The notes under the pieces: generated by a model | Database searches by the model: none | What the model was told of the DNA's origin: nothing | Seen by the model: the letters and a program-made list of their open reading frames with translations, nothing else | Made by a program: the position numbers and the translations under genes | Shown here: in pieces, positions 43,887-52,350 of the stretch | Numbering within the stretch: position 1 is the stretch's first letter | Layout of the letters: each line of letters starts with the position of its first letter | From: a virus | Direction: 5' to 3' (one strand) | Virus record (IMG/VR): IMGVR_UViG_3300032214_001145 | Location: 1 to 60,679 of that record | DNA length: 60,679 nucleotides

Positions 43887-44881
43887 TCAAAGGGCAAGAG
43901 TTCCTTGTCTATTTAATATTCATTATGTTCGTAACGGGTATCCTCAAAGAAAGAGGATACCTTATGGACATTTTCAGACTGCTTGAACAAAAAGTTAAGT
44001 CAAAGAGAATGGTAGTATTCTTAGTATCGTTATTCGGTGGTATTCTACCCATCCCTGGTCGCGTTGCACTATCAGCATCAATGTTGAATAGCATCGCACC
44101 AATTGATAATAAGAAACGTAAGAAGTTTGGTATCATTGATTACCTAGCAACACATCATTATTATCTATGGTCACCATTAGAGAAGACAGTAATCATTCCT
44201 ATGGCGGTTCTAAGTTTAACTTATGTGCAGTTCATGTCATATATCTGGCCATTACTTTTAATTTCAGTATTATATGTGACATACTATATCTTATCATTAG
44301 ATGATGATGAAATAGATATCGAAGTTAAAGATGAACCCATTAACATTAAAAATATTACAATGGTAGTGATTCCATTTTTTGTGACGATATTAATGTGTGT
44401 TTTCCTAACGGAATTTTATTTTGGATTCTTTACTGGATTCACTTTATGGTTAGTATATTACTCTAAAAGCTGGAACAAAATAATGGGTTACATTGATTGG
44501 GAGTTAATATGGATCGTTGCTTTAGTTATTATTTTAGGTAACCTTGTTGGATCTTACTATGATGTAATAGAATCATATATCAAACAATATAACAAGCCAG
44601 AATATATATTAATAGTTTCTGTAATATCATTTCTCTCGTCATTTATGTTAGGGTCTTCCGCAAAGTACGCGAGCATTGTTAGTTTATTAACGAGTGTGTT
44701 TGGTATGCAGTACTTTGTTCTATTCTTCACATTAGAATATTCAGCATATTTGATCTCACCATCTCATAAATGTTTACCGATTGGTCAGAGGTATTTCCAT
44801 ACGGGGTTTATGACATATCTTAAAGCCCTAGTTATTTGGATATCTCTTATGATGACGTATGCTCTTTTAACCATTTTATAA
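43874..44881 (+). CDS. DUF401-type membrane permease
   Basis: A 335-residue polytopic membrane protein with about 9-10 hydrophobic segments. GGILPIPGRVALSASMLNS near residues 55-75 matches the proline-glycine loop of DUF401 / gluconate-permease-like transporters, and SFMLGSSAKYASIVSLL near 255-270 looks like a second pore loop. SPSHKCLPIGQRYF follows. The substrate is unknown, perhaps an organic acid or amino acid. It is translated with the outer-membrane barrel (13-nt overlap) behind the same promoter, so the pair could move one substrate across both membranes. Confidence 0.7.
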   Translation: MEILIKGQEFLVYLIFIMFVTGILKERGYLMDIFRLLEQKVKSKRMVVFLVSLFGGILPIPGRVALSASMLNSIAPIDNKKRKKFGIIDYLATHHYYLWSPLEKTVIIPMAVLSLTYVQFMSYIWPLLLISVLYVTYYILSLDDDEIDIEVKDEPINIKNITMVVIPFFVTILMCVFLTEFYFGFFTGFTLWLVYYSKSWNKIMGYIDWELIWIVALVIILGNLVGSYYDVIESYIKQYNKPEYILIVSVISFLSSFMLGSSAKYASIVSLLTSVFGMQYFVLFFTLEYSAYLISPSHKCLPIGQRYFHTGFMTYLKALVIWISLMMTYALLTIL

Positions 44882-44883
44882 AC

Positions 44884-44912
44884 TTTACTTTTTAAATAAA
44901 GAAATATATATT
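44884..44912 (+). promoter_or_regulatory. sigma70-like promoter TTTACT-N17-TATATT
   Basis: TTTACT (44884-44889) and TATATT (44907-44912) are 17 nt apart and 18 nt before the ATG at 44931. Same hexamer family as the other candidates, with one mismatch in the -35. Confidence 0.68.
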
Positions 44913-44930
44913 AATAAAGAATTTAAAATT

Positions 44931-45398
44931 ATGGAGAAAATTACATTAAAATTAGGAGACATTCTACAATTAGAAAGCGAAATAAACGGATACACTGATC
45001 CACAAAGCGGTGAAATTGTTTACGAGGGATTTACTAAACAAAACCTATCAATCATTTTGAAGTATGAACTAAGTGATTTCTCAGCAACACTTAAAACTGA
45101 GAGGACTAAGGTTGATTCATTAAGAGATGAATTGATTAAAAAATATGGAGAAGATGATGGTAAAGGTGGTATTCTAGTAAAAATGTACAATGAGGTTAAA
45201 GACGAAGAAGGTAACATTACCGGAAAAGTAATTAACCCACAGTATGTTGAATTTGATAACGAATATGGTACACTTTTAAGTCGTGAAATCGAAATTGAAT
45301 ATCCAGAAATCACTAAACAAGATCTAAAAGACGCGGGTAAAACCAAAGACAAATATCTGGTACTGTTTAAATTAATTAAAAAAGAGGGAGCTAAATAA
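44931..45398 (+). CDS. unknown phage protein
   Basis: A 155-residue acidic protein with its own promoter. KITLKLGDILQLESEINGY opens a beta-rich N-terminus, followed by a helical segment (FSATLKTERTKVDSLRDEL), KYGEDDGKGGILVKMYNEV, and VEFDNEYGTLLSREIEI. The Glu/Lys-rich compact make-up resembles small phage proteins of unknown role, often structural or host-interaction factors. No named family is recognised. The stop codon lies inside the bidirectional terminator. Confidence 0.6.
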   Translation: MEKITLKLGDILQLESEINGYTDPQSGEIVYEGFTKQNLSIILKYELSDFSATLKTERTKVDSLRDELIKKYGEDDGKGGILVKMYNEVKDEEGNITGKVINPQYVEFDNEYGTLLSREIEIEYPEITKQDLKDAGKTKDKYLVLFKLIKKEGAK

Positions 45399-45411
45399 GC
45401 TCCCTTTTTAT
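45379..45411. terminator. bidirectional intrinsic terminator
   Basis: GGGAGCT (45386-45392) and AGCTCCC (45398-45404) form a 7-bp stem with a 5-nt AAATA loop, flanked by an A-run before and a T-run after. It ends the gene at 44931 on + and the glycosyltransferase operon on -. Both stop codons fall inside it. Confidence 0.92.
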
Positions 45412-46497
45412 TTCTATCTTCATGTTACCTATTGAGTATTCTCCTGGCTCGTAATGTGGTATTGATATTCTAAGTGTTCTTAATGTTGTAATGTCATCAT
45501 CTGTAAATGGTTCCATCTCATAAATCATAACGTCAACGGTATCTGTTAGCACAAATTTCGACCTTAAATCATATCGCGTGTGCTTCTGTTCATTATTAAT
45601 ATAATCCTCTGGAATCGTCCCTAAATCGATTTTATCGAAAAATGGTTCTACCTCCATTAGTTTGTTTTTACTTCTGGTTGTTAAACCCATTGAGAATGTT
45701 TTATATTTAAATTCTTTTTCTTCCCAATATCTCATTTGCACAAAAGCCCCGTATTGTACTCCCCATTTTCTAACAAAGTTTCTATTTGAGGAAACTTCAT
45801 ATCGAAGTCTATCCTTTTTGTAGTCGTCACTGAACCTAGATGTTTGAGAAACAAAATGATATACTATTGAGCTATCACAAGTTTTCAATTCATATCCTTT
45901 TAATTTTGCTCTTAACAAGAAGTCATCGTCCTCACAAAATGCTGGAACAAAACTAAATCCATCAAACCCCCCAACATCATCAAACATTTTCTTATAACCA
46001 CTCATAAAGAAAACAGCACCATCATAAATGTTATCACTTTGATTCCATTGTTTAACAAACTGATTAAATTGGTAATGATCAAAATTATCAAACCCAGATC
46101 CCATATCTAATAATACTTTACCTGGGCGCTTATGTCCCTTAAAGATCGGGGGTTCAATTGTTGTATATGATAATAACATGTTTGGTTTTAGTAATCTATT
46201 AATAGCTTCTAAGAACCCCTCACCAATAACCATATCATTGTGAATGAGAACTACCTTTTCTGTATCAACTAATTTAATCCCAGCATTGTATGTGTCTGAA
46301 AATGTTAAACGATCATCATCATGTATAAAAGAAAGATACTCATCGTCTAATGACTCAAGCCATTCTTTTGTTCCATCACTTGAACCACCACTACTTATTG
46401 CTAATGGTACGTTTGGATATAACTCACGAAGATGTTTATAACACTCTTTTGTTAAATCTAATTTATTATATACAGCAAGTACAAATGTTATATCCAT
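45391..46497 (-). CDS. family 2-type glycosyltransferase
   Basis: I place the start at the ATG at 46497 (368 residues, MDITFVLAVYNKLDLTKEC); a longer frame upstream overlaps the epimerase gene. It has AISSGGSSDGTKEWL near residue 35, VVLIHNDMVIGEGFL as an Asn-Asp variant of the DxD site, and FCEDDDFLLRAKLKGYELK with the E-D-D acidic motif of GT2 enzymes. The C-terminal 130 residues form an extra domain. It is the last gene of the minus-strand operon. The TAATG junction with the upstream epimerase shows coupling. Confidence 0.8.
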   Translation of the reverse strand: MDITFVLAVYNKLDLTKECYKHLRELYPNVPLAISSGGSSDGTKEWLESLDDEYLSFIHDDDRLTFSDTYNAGIKLVDTEKVVLIHNDMVIGEGFLEAINRLLKPNMLLSYTTIEPPIFKGHKRPGKVLLDMGSGFDNFDHYQFNQFVKQWNQSDNIYDGAVFFMSGYKKMFDDVGGFDGFSFVPAFCEDDDFLLRAKLKGYELKTCDSSIVYHFVSQTSRFSDDYKKDRLRYEVSSNRNFVRKWGVQYGAFVQMRYWEEKEFKYKTFSMGLTTRSKNKLMEVEPFFDKIDLGTIPEDYINNEQKHTRYDLRSKFVLTDTVDVMIYEMEPFTDDDITTLRTLRISIPHYEPGEYSIGNMKIEIKRELI

Positions 46498-47348
46498 TAT
46501 AAATTTTTTATGTAATTTTCTAATTTGTCTGAAGGGGACCAACCTAGTCGGTCAATTGCATCGTTGTTAACTCTAATTGTTTCTCGGTAATTACCTTTTT
46601 GTTCGGTCATGTAAACTTTTACACAACTAAATCTTTCAATAAACATATTCGCCACATCATTTATAGAATAGTTTTTACCGGTTCCAAGTTCCCAAGCGTC
46701 GTCATGTTGCTCATTACTTTCAGCGATCTTGATTAAACCATCAACAATATCATCTATGTGTGTGAAATCTCTTCTTTGTTTACCGTCACCTATAATAGTG
46801 ATTGGATAATTCTTTTGAACTTGTCCTCTCCATAAACCAATTACAGCAGCCATATGTGAATCAACTAATTCACCTGGACCATATACGTTATAGAATCTAA
46901 CTATCTGTGCGTTTAAATTGTAAACTTCTTTATACATCTTGATCCACTCTTCACCCATATGTTTAGTCATAGCATATGGTGACTTCATTGGTATGTGCCA
47001 TCTTGAAGATGATCCGGAGTATATTAATTTTGATTTATTCTTAAGCGCATAGTCAACCACTTTCTTTGTGCCATCAACATTAACAGAGAATGTTAACATC
47101 GGATTTTGAAATGATGGTTGTATTCTACTCAATGCAGCTAAATGAAAAATATATGTGTATGGTTTGTCTTCAATGTTATCCATAGCTCTCACGTCACCAC
47201 CTAAGAAGTTACAACCGTTTGGTATTTTTGCTTCATTACCTATCGATAAGTTATCGATCACATCAACTTCATAACCTTTTTTAATTAATGCCAAAGATAA
47301 TGCATGTCCAATAAATCCACAACCCCCGGTTACTAAAACTTTTTTCAT
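46497..47348 (-). CDS. NAD-dependent sugar epimerase/dehydratase (extended SDR)
   Basis: A 283-residue Rossmann enzyme with VLVTGGCGFIGHALS (GxxGxxG), VDVIDNLSIGNEAKIP as in UDP-glucose 4-epimerase, IFHLAALSRIQPSFQNP and the catalytic SPYAMTKHMGE (Tyr-x3-Lys). SGSSSRWH carries the catalytic Ser. RRDFTHIDDIVDGL and WELGTGKNYSINDVA complete the GalE-like blocks. It likely converts a nucleotide sugar for the neighbouring transferases. It overlaps the GT2 genes on both sides (ATGA and TAATG). Confidence 0.88.
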   Translation of the reverse strand: MKKVLVTGGCGFIGHALSLALIKKGYEVDVIDNLSIGNEAKIPNGCNFLGGDVRAMDNIEDKPYTYIFHLAALSRIQPSFQNPMLTFSVNVDGTKKVVDYALKNKSKLIYSGSSSRWHIPMKSPYAMTKHMGEEWIKMYKEVYNLNAQIVRFYNVYGPGELVDSHMAAVIGLWRGQVQKNYPITIIGDGKQRRDFTHIDDIVDGLIKIAESNEQHDDAWELGTGKNYSINDVANMFIERFSCVKVYMTEQKGNYRETIRVNNDAIDRLGWSPSDKLENYIKNL

Positions 47349-47965
47349 ATTGAACTATAAAGATTGTTTTGTTTTTCTTGTTTATCAATTGTTTTGTGAT
47401 GTTGTATACAATATACTTCATCAGTCGGTAGTGTTGAAAAGTATTCACCACCAATTATTCTTTCATGTACCCTACCATACCATGACATTTTGGTTCTATA
47501 GATTCTCCCCTGCATATCAGGAAAATTAACCCAATTCTTTTCATTAACATTCCATCCCCATTTACTGATATGTTCTTCAGTTAATCCATTAACAGTATTG
47601 ATTCTTGGTACAAATATTAAATCCACATTTGGGTTCATCTCAAGAATCGTACTTATATTTTTAACCAAGTACTCATCAATCATTTCATCGGCATCAAGTT
47701 GAAATGTATAATCACCGGTACAATATTCGTTTAACTTATTTTTCCAATCAGCAAAGTTATTGTTCCAATCAAATGATCTCCAAGTTTGAACATTTGGTTT
47801 GATGTTAAATGGTAGCAAGAAATCTAAAACTTCTTTACTACCATTTTTCTCGTCGAACAAAATAACAATCTCATCCTGTATTCTTTTGTGTTCCAATAAG
47901 AAAGGAACTAATCTTTTTATTTCATCTAATTCATTACATACTGTAATTGCAAATGATATTTTCAT
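47345..47965 (-). CDS. family 2-type glycosyltransferase, small
   Basis: This 206-residue protein starts MKISFAITVCNELDEIKRL and has EIVILFDEKNG, WKNKLNEYCTGDYTFQLDA followed by DEMIDEYLV with the DxD-type acidic cluster. It lacks the long C-terminal region of larger GT2 enzymes, so it is similar to short lipopolysaccharide core transferases. It shares ATGA with the epimerase and TAATG with the GT4 gene. Confidence 0.8.
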   Translation of the reverse strand: MKISFAITVCNELDEIKRLVPFLLEHKRIQDEIVILFDEKNGSKEVLDFLLPFNIKPNVQTWRSFDWNNNFADWKNKLNEYCTGDYTFQLDADEMIDEYLVKNISTILEMNPNVDLIFVPRINTVNGLTEEHISKWGWNVNEKNWVNFPDMQGRIYRTKMSWYGRVHERIIGGEYFSTLPTDEVYCIQHHKTIDKQEKQNNLYSSI

Positions 47966-49215
47966 TAATTAATTTTTGTTAACTTAGGTAAAACTAATTG
48001 AGTTTGTTTTGGTACACTTGGAACATCTTGAATTAATTTTTTAAATTCTTCTCTCATAGCATCCATTGAAAATGCCTCAGCGTTTTCTAATCTTAATGCT
48101 TCAGATCTTTCTAAAAACTTTTCATAGTCTTTATGTACCAATTTGAAAACTTCAACTGCTTCATTATAATTTGCTGTAAACCATTTTGAATCTTTTAAAA
48201 TAAATGCATCAACAGCGCTCTCATGTACATCAGTAAGCTTACCACCAATCATGATTGCTTTATTCATTGGTAAGAAGTCTTTGTGACCAGACCAGTTAGA
48301 TGCAATGACTGGTTTTCCGGTCATCGTGAATTCTAATAAAGGTCTACCAAATCCTTCCCCTTTAGTTAAAGTAACCATCGATTTAATTTTTGGGTGATTA
48401 TATACTTCATTCATTTCTTCGTTTGTTAAATCACCGAATAACAAATAAACTGACGGTGGGTTCTTTACGTCTTTCAATAAGTTCTCAATACGTTGTCTAA
48501 AATTTTCTCTTTCTTTAATTGAGAATGTCGCTGATGACGTTTTTAAAACAAGTGCTGGTCTATCATCACCCTCATTAAATGCGGCAGCAAAACATTTGAT
48601 TAACATACCAATATCTTTTCTATCTTGTCCAAGATCACCTTTTAACCAGTGACCAACAAATAGAAATACAAAGTCTTCTTTAATATCTAAATCAATTCCT
48701 TTGTAAACATTGTTATATACTTTTTGATCAACACCTTCAAACAGAACACTAATAGGTTTTTCTATTTTATATTGTTTGATTAATTTACCGGTGTTCTTTT
48801 CGTTTTCATTATAAACGGTTGAAACAAGAACATCTCTTGAAAATACAGATGTTGTTATTACTTTGTCTACTCTGTTACAACCATCTACCCAATCCTTTGG
48901 TGCAACTGTGGTTTCAATACCTGCAGTTATACCAATATTATATTTTCCAACTCTTTGAAATTCATTTGGAACAGTTACTTGAACATAAATGTCTGGTGTT
49001 TCAGAAAGAGTAGTAATAATATTTTCTTCAATCCATTTGTGAAAAGGATTAGTATAATCTAATGCTGTTAATGGAGTAACCCCCCAACCACAACTATCTA
49101 TTTTTATATCAAATAAATCCATTTCATATAACGCTTGTAATAGATCTCTTGAGTGTGCACCATAACCGCTTCTTGTTTTTACTGGCCCTCTAAATAATAA
49201 TGTTTGTTTGCTCAT
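47965..49215 (-). CDS. family 4-type glycosyltransferase 1
   Basis: A 416-residue GT-B enzyme. KTRSGYGAHSRDLLQAL near the N-terminus is the acceptor-side Gly-rich loop, VFLFVGHWLKGD and PALVLKTSS lie in the donor domain, and TKGEGFGRPLLEFTMTGKP is the E-x7-E nucleotide-sugar motif, followed by VIASNWSGHKDFL. It is paralogous in layout, not in detail, to the next upstream gene. It overlaps both neighbours. Confidence 0.85.
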   Translation of the reverse strand: MSKQTLLFRGPVKTRSGYGAHSRDLLQALYEMDLFDIKIDSCGWGVTPLTALDYTNPFHKWIEENIITTLSETPDIYVQVTVPNEFQRVGKYNIGITAGIETTVAPKDWVDGCNRVDKVITTSVFSRDVLVSTVYNENEKNTGKLIKQYKIEKPISVLFEGVDQKVYNNVYKGIDLDIKEDFVFLFVGHWLKGDLGQDRKDIGMLIKCFAAAFNEGDDRPALVLKTSSATFSIKERENFRQRIENLLKDVKNPPSVYLLFGDLTNEEMNEVYNHPKIKSMVTLTKGEGFGRPLLEFTMTGKPVIASNWSGHKDFLPMNKAIMIGGKLTDVHESAVDAFILKDSKWFTANYNEAVEVFKLVHKDYEKFLERSEALRLENAEAFSMDAMREEFKKLIQDVPSVPKQTQLVLPKLTKIN

Positions 49216-50570
49216 ACTATTTTATATAAATCGAATTTTTTTCTTGGTTTAAAATTATCTAAAGTTTGTTCAATACCCTCGATCATTTTATCACACATTA
49301 TTTTATTTGATAAGTTATTAATCATAAACTCTCTACCCAACAAACCTTTTTCTTTTCTCTTCTTCTTACCAAATTTATACATCTTCATGATAGCATTTGA
49401 TACATCGTTATTGTTAACTCTATCATCAAAAATGTATGGTGTTGGAATGGACCCATTTAAATTTATGGCAGAAGACCAAACAGGTAGAACCCATTCGCCA
49501 TGTGGTGTTTTGCTATGTTTGTCCTTATCATGTAATGAACCTATTTCAATATAATCATCAGCAGTAAAGTCAAATCCACATTGGTCTTGTAGACCACCTG
49601 TAACATTAACAATGATCGGTGTTCCAGCCATCAGTGATTCTGCGGTTGTTAAACCAAAGCCCTCGTTATTTGCTATGTTAATTGTACAATCAACTGCATT
49701 GTAAAAATGATTTAACTTTTCTTGTTCTAATTTTAAATCAGTAAACTTAACATCATAATCAGGACACACCGCTTCTTTAACTGCTGTTAAGTCAGTACCA
49801 TTCTCATCCATAGGATTGGTGTGCATTAATAATAAACATTTTTCAGCTTTTTCTTTTGGTAACTTGTCACAAAATAATCTGAATGAATATATAACATCAC
49901 TTGGTTGCTTTCTTCTTATGTTTCTGTTGTTATAAAATAAAACAAAATCATATTCTTTACCTTCATGTATAAACTTTTGAACATCTTCTGCAATTGTTTC
50001 AACTGGTTTAAACACATCTGGATTAATTCCATGTGGAACATAACTGATTTGCCAATCTTCTAATGGCTTATATGTTTCTTTGTCTTTTGACTTACCAACT
50101 CTGTGTACAATTCCATATGTTTGTTTGGATATACAACCCAACCAATCACAACTTTCATAAAAGTTTCTATTGTATTTTGGATCTGGTAAATCATCCCAAA
50201 TATGGTAGAATAAAATTGGGGTATGCTGTCTGATTTCATGCTCATTATCATAAAGCCATTGCCAATAATGTGGATCGGTGAAGTGTAAGATAGCGTCTGG
50301 TTTCTCATCATTTAATAACTTTCTTAAAATATTCATATCACCATAACCATGATATGGAATTACTTTTAAGTTAGCATCTTTTATACCAGTTCTTTCTCTA
50401 ACATCATCATTGATATCGATAATTTTACCAAACTCTGGGTGTTTAATTGCTGCCCCCAGTTGAATCCAATCATACTTGTGCAATGTCCCCAAAACAAATT
50501 CTTTGGACATAGTAGCAATACCTGATGTCATTCTTAAATCATCAGATAGTAATAATATTTTTTTCTTCAT
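49212..50570 (-). CDS. family 4-type glycosyltransferase 2
   Basis: A 452-residue GT-B enzyme with KILLLSDDLRMTSGIATMS at the N-terminus, YVPHGINPDVFKPVE at the domain junction, and ANNEGFGLTTAESLMAGTP as the E-x7-E donor motif, followed by IIVNVTGGLQDQCGF. It overlaps the downstream GT4 by ATGA, and begins 4 nt after the RHH-like gene. Together with the GT2 and epimerase genes it forms a complete small glycan-building cassette. Confidence 0.87.
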   Translation of the reverse strand: MKKKILLLSDDLRMTSGIATMSKEFVLGTLHKYDWIQLGAAIKHPEFGKIIDINDDVRERTGIKDANLKVIPYHGYGDMNILRKLLNDEKPDAILHFTDPHYWQWLYDNEHEIRQHTPILFYHIWDDLPDPKYNRNFYESCDWLGCISKQTYGIVHRVGKSKDKETYKPLEDWQISYVPHGINPDVFKPVETIAEDVQKFIHEGKEYDFVLFYNNRNIRRKQPSDVIYSFRLFCDKLPKEKAEKCLLLMHTNPMDENGTDLTAVKEAVCPDYDVKFTDLKLEQEKLNHFYNAVDCTINIANNEGFGLTTAESLMAGTPIIVNVTGGLQDQCGFDFTADDYIEIGSLHDKDKHSKTPHGEWVLPVWSSAINLNGSIPTPYIFDDRVNNNDVSNAIMKMYKFGKKKRKEKGLLGREFMINNLSNKIMCDKMIEGIEQTLDNFKPRKKFDLYKIV

Positions 50571-50574
50571 TGAT

Positions 50575-50772
50575 TTAAAACTTAGAACCGGTTGTTGCTA
50601 GACCAGTGTGGTTGTTTATTTGATTTCTGAACTCTTCGTTCTTGTTGTACAGGTCCATTGATCTGTTAACTAATTTTTGAAAATTAATACTTCCTTCAAT
50701 GACATTAATTTTAAACTTCTTGTAAACATCATCTATGACATTGACAGTTGTTAATTTTGTGTTTGCTTTCAT
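50575..50772 (-). CDS. small RHH-like protein, possible regulator
   Basis: A 65-residue protein that opens with a Lys/Thr-rich strand (KLTTVNVIDDVYKKFKINV) followed by two predicted helices (NFQKLVNRSMDLYNKN). This strand-helix-helix pattern fits ribbon-helix-helix (Arc/CopG-type) DNA-binding proteins, including phage examples. It is the first gene of the minus-strand glycosyltransferase operon, so a role in controlling it is possible. The call is from pattern and size only. Confidence 0.5.
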   Translation of the reverse strand: MKANTKLTTVNVIDDVYKKFKINVIEGSINFQKLVNRSMDLYNKNEEFRNQINNHTGLATTGSKF

Positions 50773-50803
50773 ATTAGTATATATGTCTTTATATATTAAA
50801 TGG

Positions 50804-50832
50804 TTAAAAAATAACGGACATAGTCCGCTATT
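50804..50832 (-). terminator. intrinsic terminator for small minus-strand gene
   Basis: On the minus strand AATAGCGGAC and GTCCGTTATT pair (one G-U) around a 3-nt loop, followed by a T-rich run. It ends transcription from the gene at 50852-51010 before the glycosyltransferase operon begins at 50772. Confidence 0.75.
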
Positions 50833-50851
50833 TTATTATGTTTAGATAAGT

Positions 50852-51010
50852 TTAACCATTTTTCTTATTCACCATTTCACGTAGAATGGTGGTTATTTTA
50901 ACCATTTCATCGGTAGTTTGTACCGCTGTTGGTGTTACCGACGGAGTTTGTTGTGTCGGCGCCTCTTGTGTTGTTTCTTGAACAGATCTCTTTTTACATC
51001 CGCATCCCAT
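50852..51010 (-). CDS. 52-residue protein with N-terminal MGCGCKKR
   Basis: A complete ORF on the minus strand encoding MGCGCKKRSVQE, a Thr/Pro/Gln-rich middle (APTQQTPSVTPTAVQT) and a short C-terminal helix (MVKITTILREMVNKKNG). Tiny proteins beginning MGCxCKK are familiar from marine phage genomes as far as I recall, with unknown function. The paired cysteines near the N-terminus could bind metal or accept a modification. It has its own terminator. Confidence 0.65.
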   Translation of the reverse strand: MGCGCKKRSVQETTQEAPTQQTPSVTPTAVQTTDEMVKITTILREMVNKKNG

Positions 51011-51083
51011 AATAAAAGTCTTTTAGATAAATATTTGTTTATTGTTTTGATTAATATACCGAATTTTAAAATAAAATTGAATA

Positions 51084-51440
51084 TTAAACTGGATTATATT
51101 TTGTCCCTAAATATAAATTTACGTTATCTCCCTCAGACCATTCATCACAGGTGCCAGAAGGGAATTCATATACCATATCAGCAGCAGCGGTGAATCTTTG
51201 ACAATCCTCGCCATTACAAGGTTGACATCCAGGGAATATCTTATTTATTTTGTCATTAACAACAAAAACGATGTCTAATGGGATTAAACAATCTTTCATC
51301 CAGAAGCTATGGAATCCCCTTTTTAGTTTGAACCCCATGCACCCCTCAAGGTTATCTCTACCCATCATACCATTACTGATATCCTCTGGACTTCTCATAA
51401 GTTCCAATGGGAACACCTTACCATTTATTTCTACTTGCAT
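51084..51440 (-). CDS. DUF192 family protein
   Basis: A 118-residue protein matching DUF192: FPLELMRSPEDISNGMMGR, NLEGCMGFKLKRG, FWMKDCLIPLDIVFVV and KINKIFPGCQPC. The MxxR and FWMK..IPLDI blocks are diagnostic. DUF192 proteins are small beta-barrels, often secreted, of unknown biochemical role, and are common in phages. Here no signal peptide is visible. It is divergent from the gene at 51493, with a promoter region between them. Confidence 0.88.
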   Translation of the reverse strand: MQVEINGKVFPLELMRSPEDISNGMMGRDNLEGCMGFKLKRGFHSFWMKDCLIPLDIVFVVNDKINKIFPGCQPCNGEDCQRFTAAADMVYEFPSGTCDEWSEGDNVNLYLGTKYNPV

Positions 51441-51457
51441 ATCTATAAATATCTTGT

Positions 51458-51486
51458 TTGACTTTTAAGATTTTTTTATATATATT
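51458..51486 (+). promoter_or_regulatory. sigma70-like promoter TTGACT-N17-TATATT
   Basis: TTGACT (51458-51463) and TATATT (51481-51486) are 17 nt apart; the -10 continues as TATATTTG, which also fits the Bacteroidota TAnnTTTG element. The ATG at 51493 lies 7 nt after the -10, at the expected transcript start, so this mRNA may be leaderless. Confidence 0.75.
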
Positions 51487-51492
51487 TGAATT

Positions 51493-51732
51493 ATGAAAGC
51501 AATCTTTAACGGTATTCTCGAATTTGAGAACGATGAAAAACTAGAAGAAATTCTAAATCAGATGGATAAAAGCTTGGCAATCAAGCTATTAACTATTGCG
51601 TTGGACCTCACGACGGAGAATTTTAGCCTGGCTGAGAACCATGTAATCTATAAATGTTTAACTAAATTAAAACAAAATGAAGCTAAGACAGATCATTTAC
51701 GTAATGATGATAATAACGGGGATATTGGTTGA
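51493..51732 (+). CDS. unknown small protein
   Basis: A 79-residue acidic, mainly helical protein (LEFENDEKLEEILNQMDK, LAIKLLTIALDLT) directly behind a strong promoter. No motif is recognised. Its last 29 nt overlap the next small ORF in another frame. Confidence 0.6.
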   Translation: MKAIFNGILEFENDEKLEEILNQMDKSLAIKLLTIALDLTTENFSLAENHVIYKCLTKLKQNEAKTDHLRNDDNNGDIG

Positions 51733-51850
51733 AAGATATGGGCTTAACACCAATAATCCAGAACTTGAAAAATATTTTGGATTCGGGGCGATAGGTCTTG
51801 GGTCTTTTAATATAGTACTAGATTATATTCGTAAACCTAAAAAAAAATAA
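51704..51850 (+). CDS. 48-residue protein, unknown
   Basis: A short ORF starting inside the previous gene with two consecutive ATG codons. It encodes MMIITGILVERYGLNTNNP, a Gly/Phe-rich hydrophobic segment (FGFGAIGLGSFNIVLDYI) and a terminal Lys cluster, consistent with one membrane-inserted helix. It precedes the next ATG by 1 nt. Support is positional. Confidence 0.45.
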   Translation: MMIITGILVERYGLNTNNPELEKYFGFGAIGLGSFNIVLDYIRKPKKK

Positions 51851-51851
51851 A

Positions 51852-52142
51852 ATGGACTTAACGGCGGAAATGGAGAATTACAACAAGGTTAAAGACATTG
51901 TACTAAACAAATTGGTGAGTGAGGGTCTATTAGACCAATCTGATTCAGAAGAATTTTCTGAAAGATGTCAGGTTTTAGCTTACAAAGGTAAATGGTTTAG
52001 TAAATGGTTTGACAAGAATGTAAAATCAGAAAACTCTGATGCAAATCCTAATGGTTATTACATTCGCATTATTGAATTAAAAGAAAGAGAAGACGATGTA
52101 GATCGTTTATTAAGAAGAACAACCGGAAATTATGACGACTAA
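51852..52142 (+). CDS. unknown small protein
   Basis: A 96-residue charged protein (MDLTAEMENYNKVKDIVLNK, KWFSKWFDKNVKSE, ending RRTTGNYDD). It is probably a mixed alpha-helical soluble protein; no family is recognised. It starts 1 nt after the previous stop and overlaps the next gene by 11 nt. Confidence 0.6.
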   Translation: MDLTAEMENYNKVKDIVLNKLVSEGLLDQSDSEEFSERCQVLAYKGKWFSKWFDKNVKSENSDANPNGYYIRIIELKEREDDVDRLLRRTTGNYDD

Positions 52143-52350
52143 AGAACCAAAATATTTAACAGATTTTTTTCTCTACAATAAAAGATATCATTGGTTTATT
52201 ATACCAACGGTAGTATTTTTTTATAGGAAAGACGTATTTTTTGAAACAGGTCTTTGCACCCCAGCTTTTGGGTTTAGTGTAAGGTGGTTAACATTTTTTA
52301 TGGGAGTACAATTTCAACGAAACGCATATTACAACAAAAATGGATTATAA
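52132..52350 (+). CDS. unknown small aromatic-rich protein
   Basis: A 72-residue protein rich in Phe, Tyr and Trp (YHWFIIPTVVFFYRKDVFF, FSVRWLTFFMGVQF). The hydrophobic stretches may associate with a membrane, but there is no clear full-length transmembrane helix. It overlaps both neighbours by 11 nt, which supports it being translated. Confidence 0.55.
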   Translation: MTTKEPKYLTDFFLYNKRYHWFIIPTVVFFYRKDVFFETGLCTPAFGFSVRWLTFFMGVQFQRNAYYNKNGL

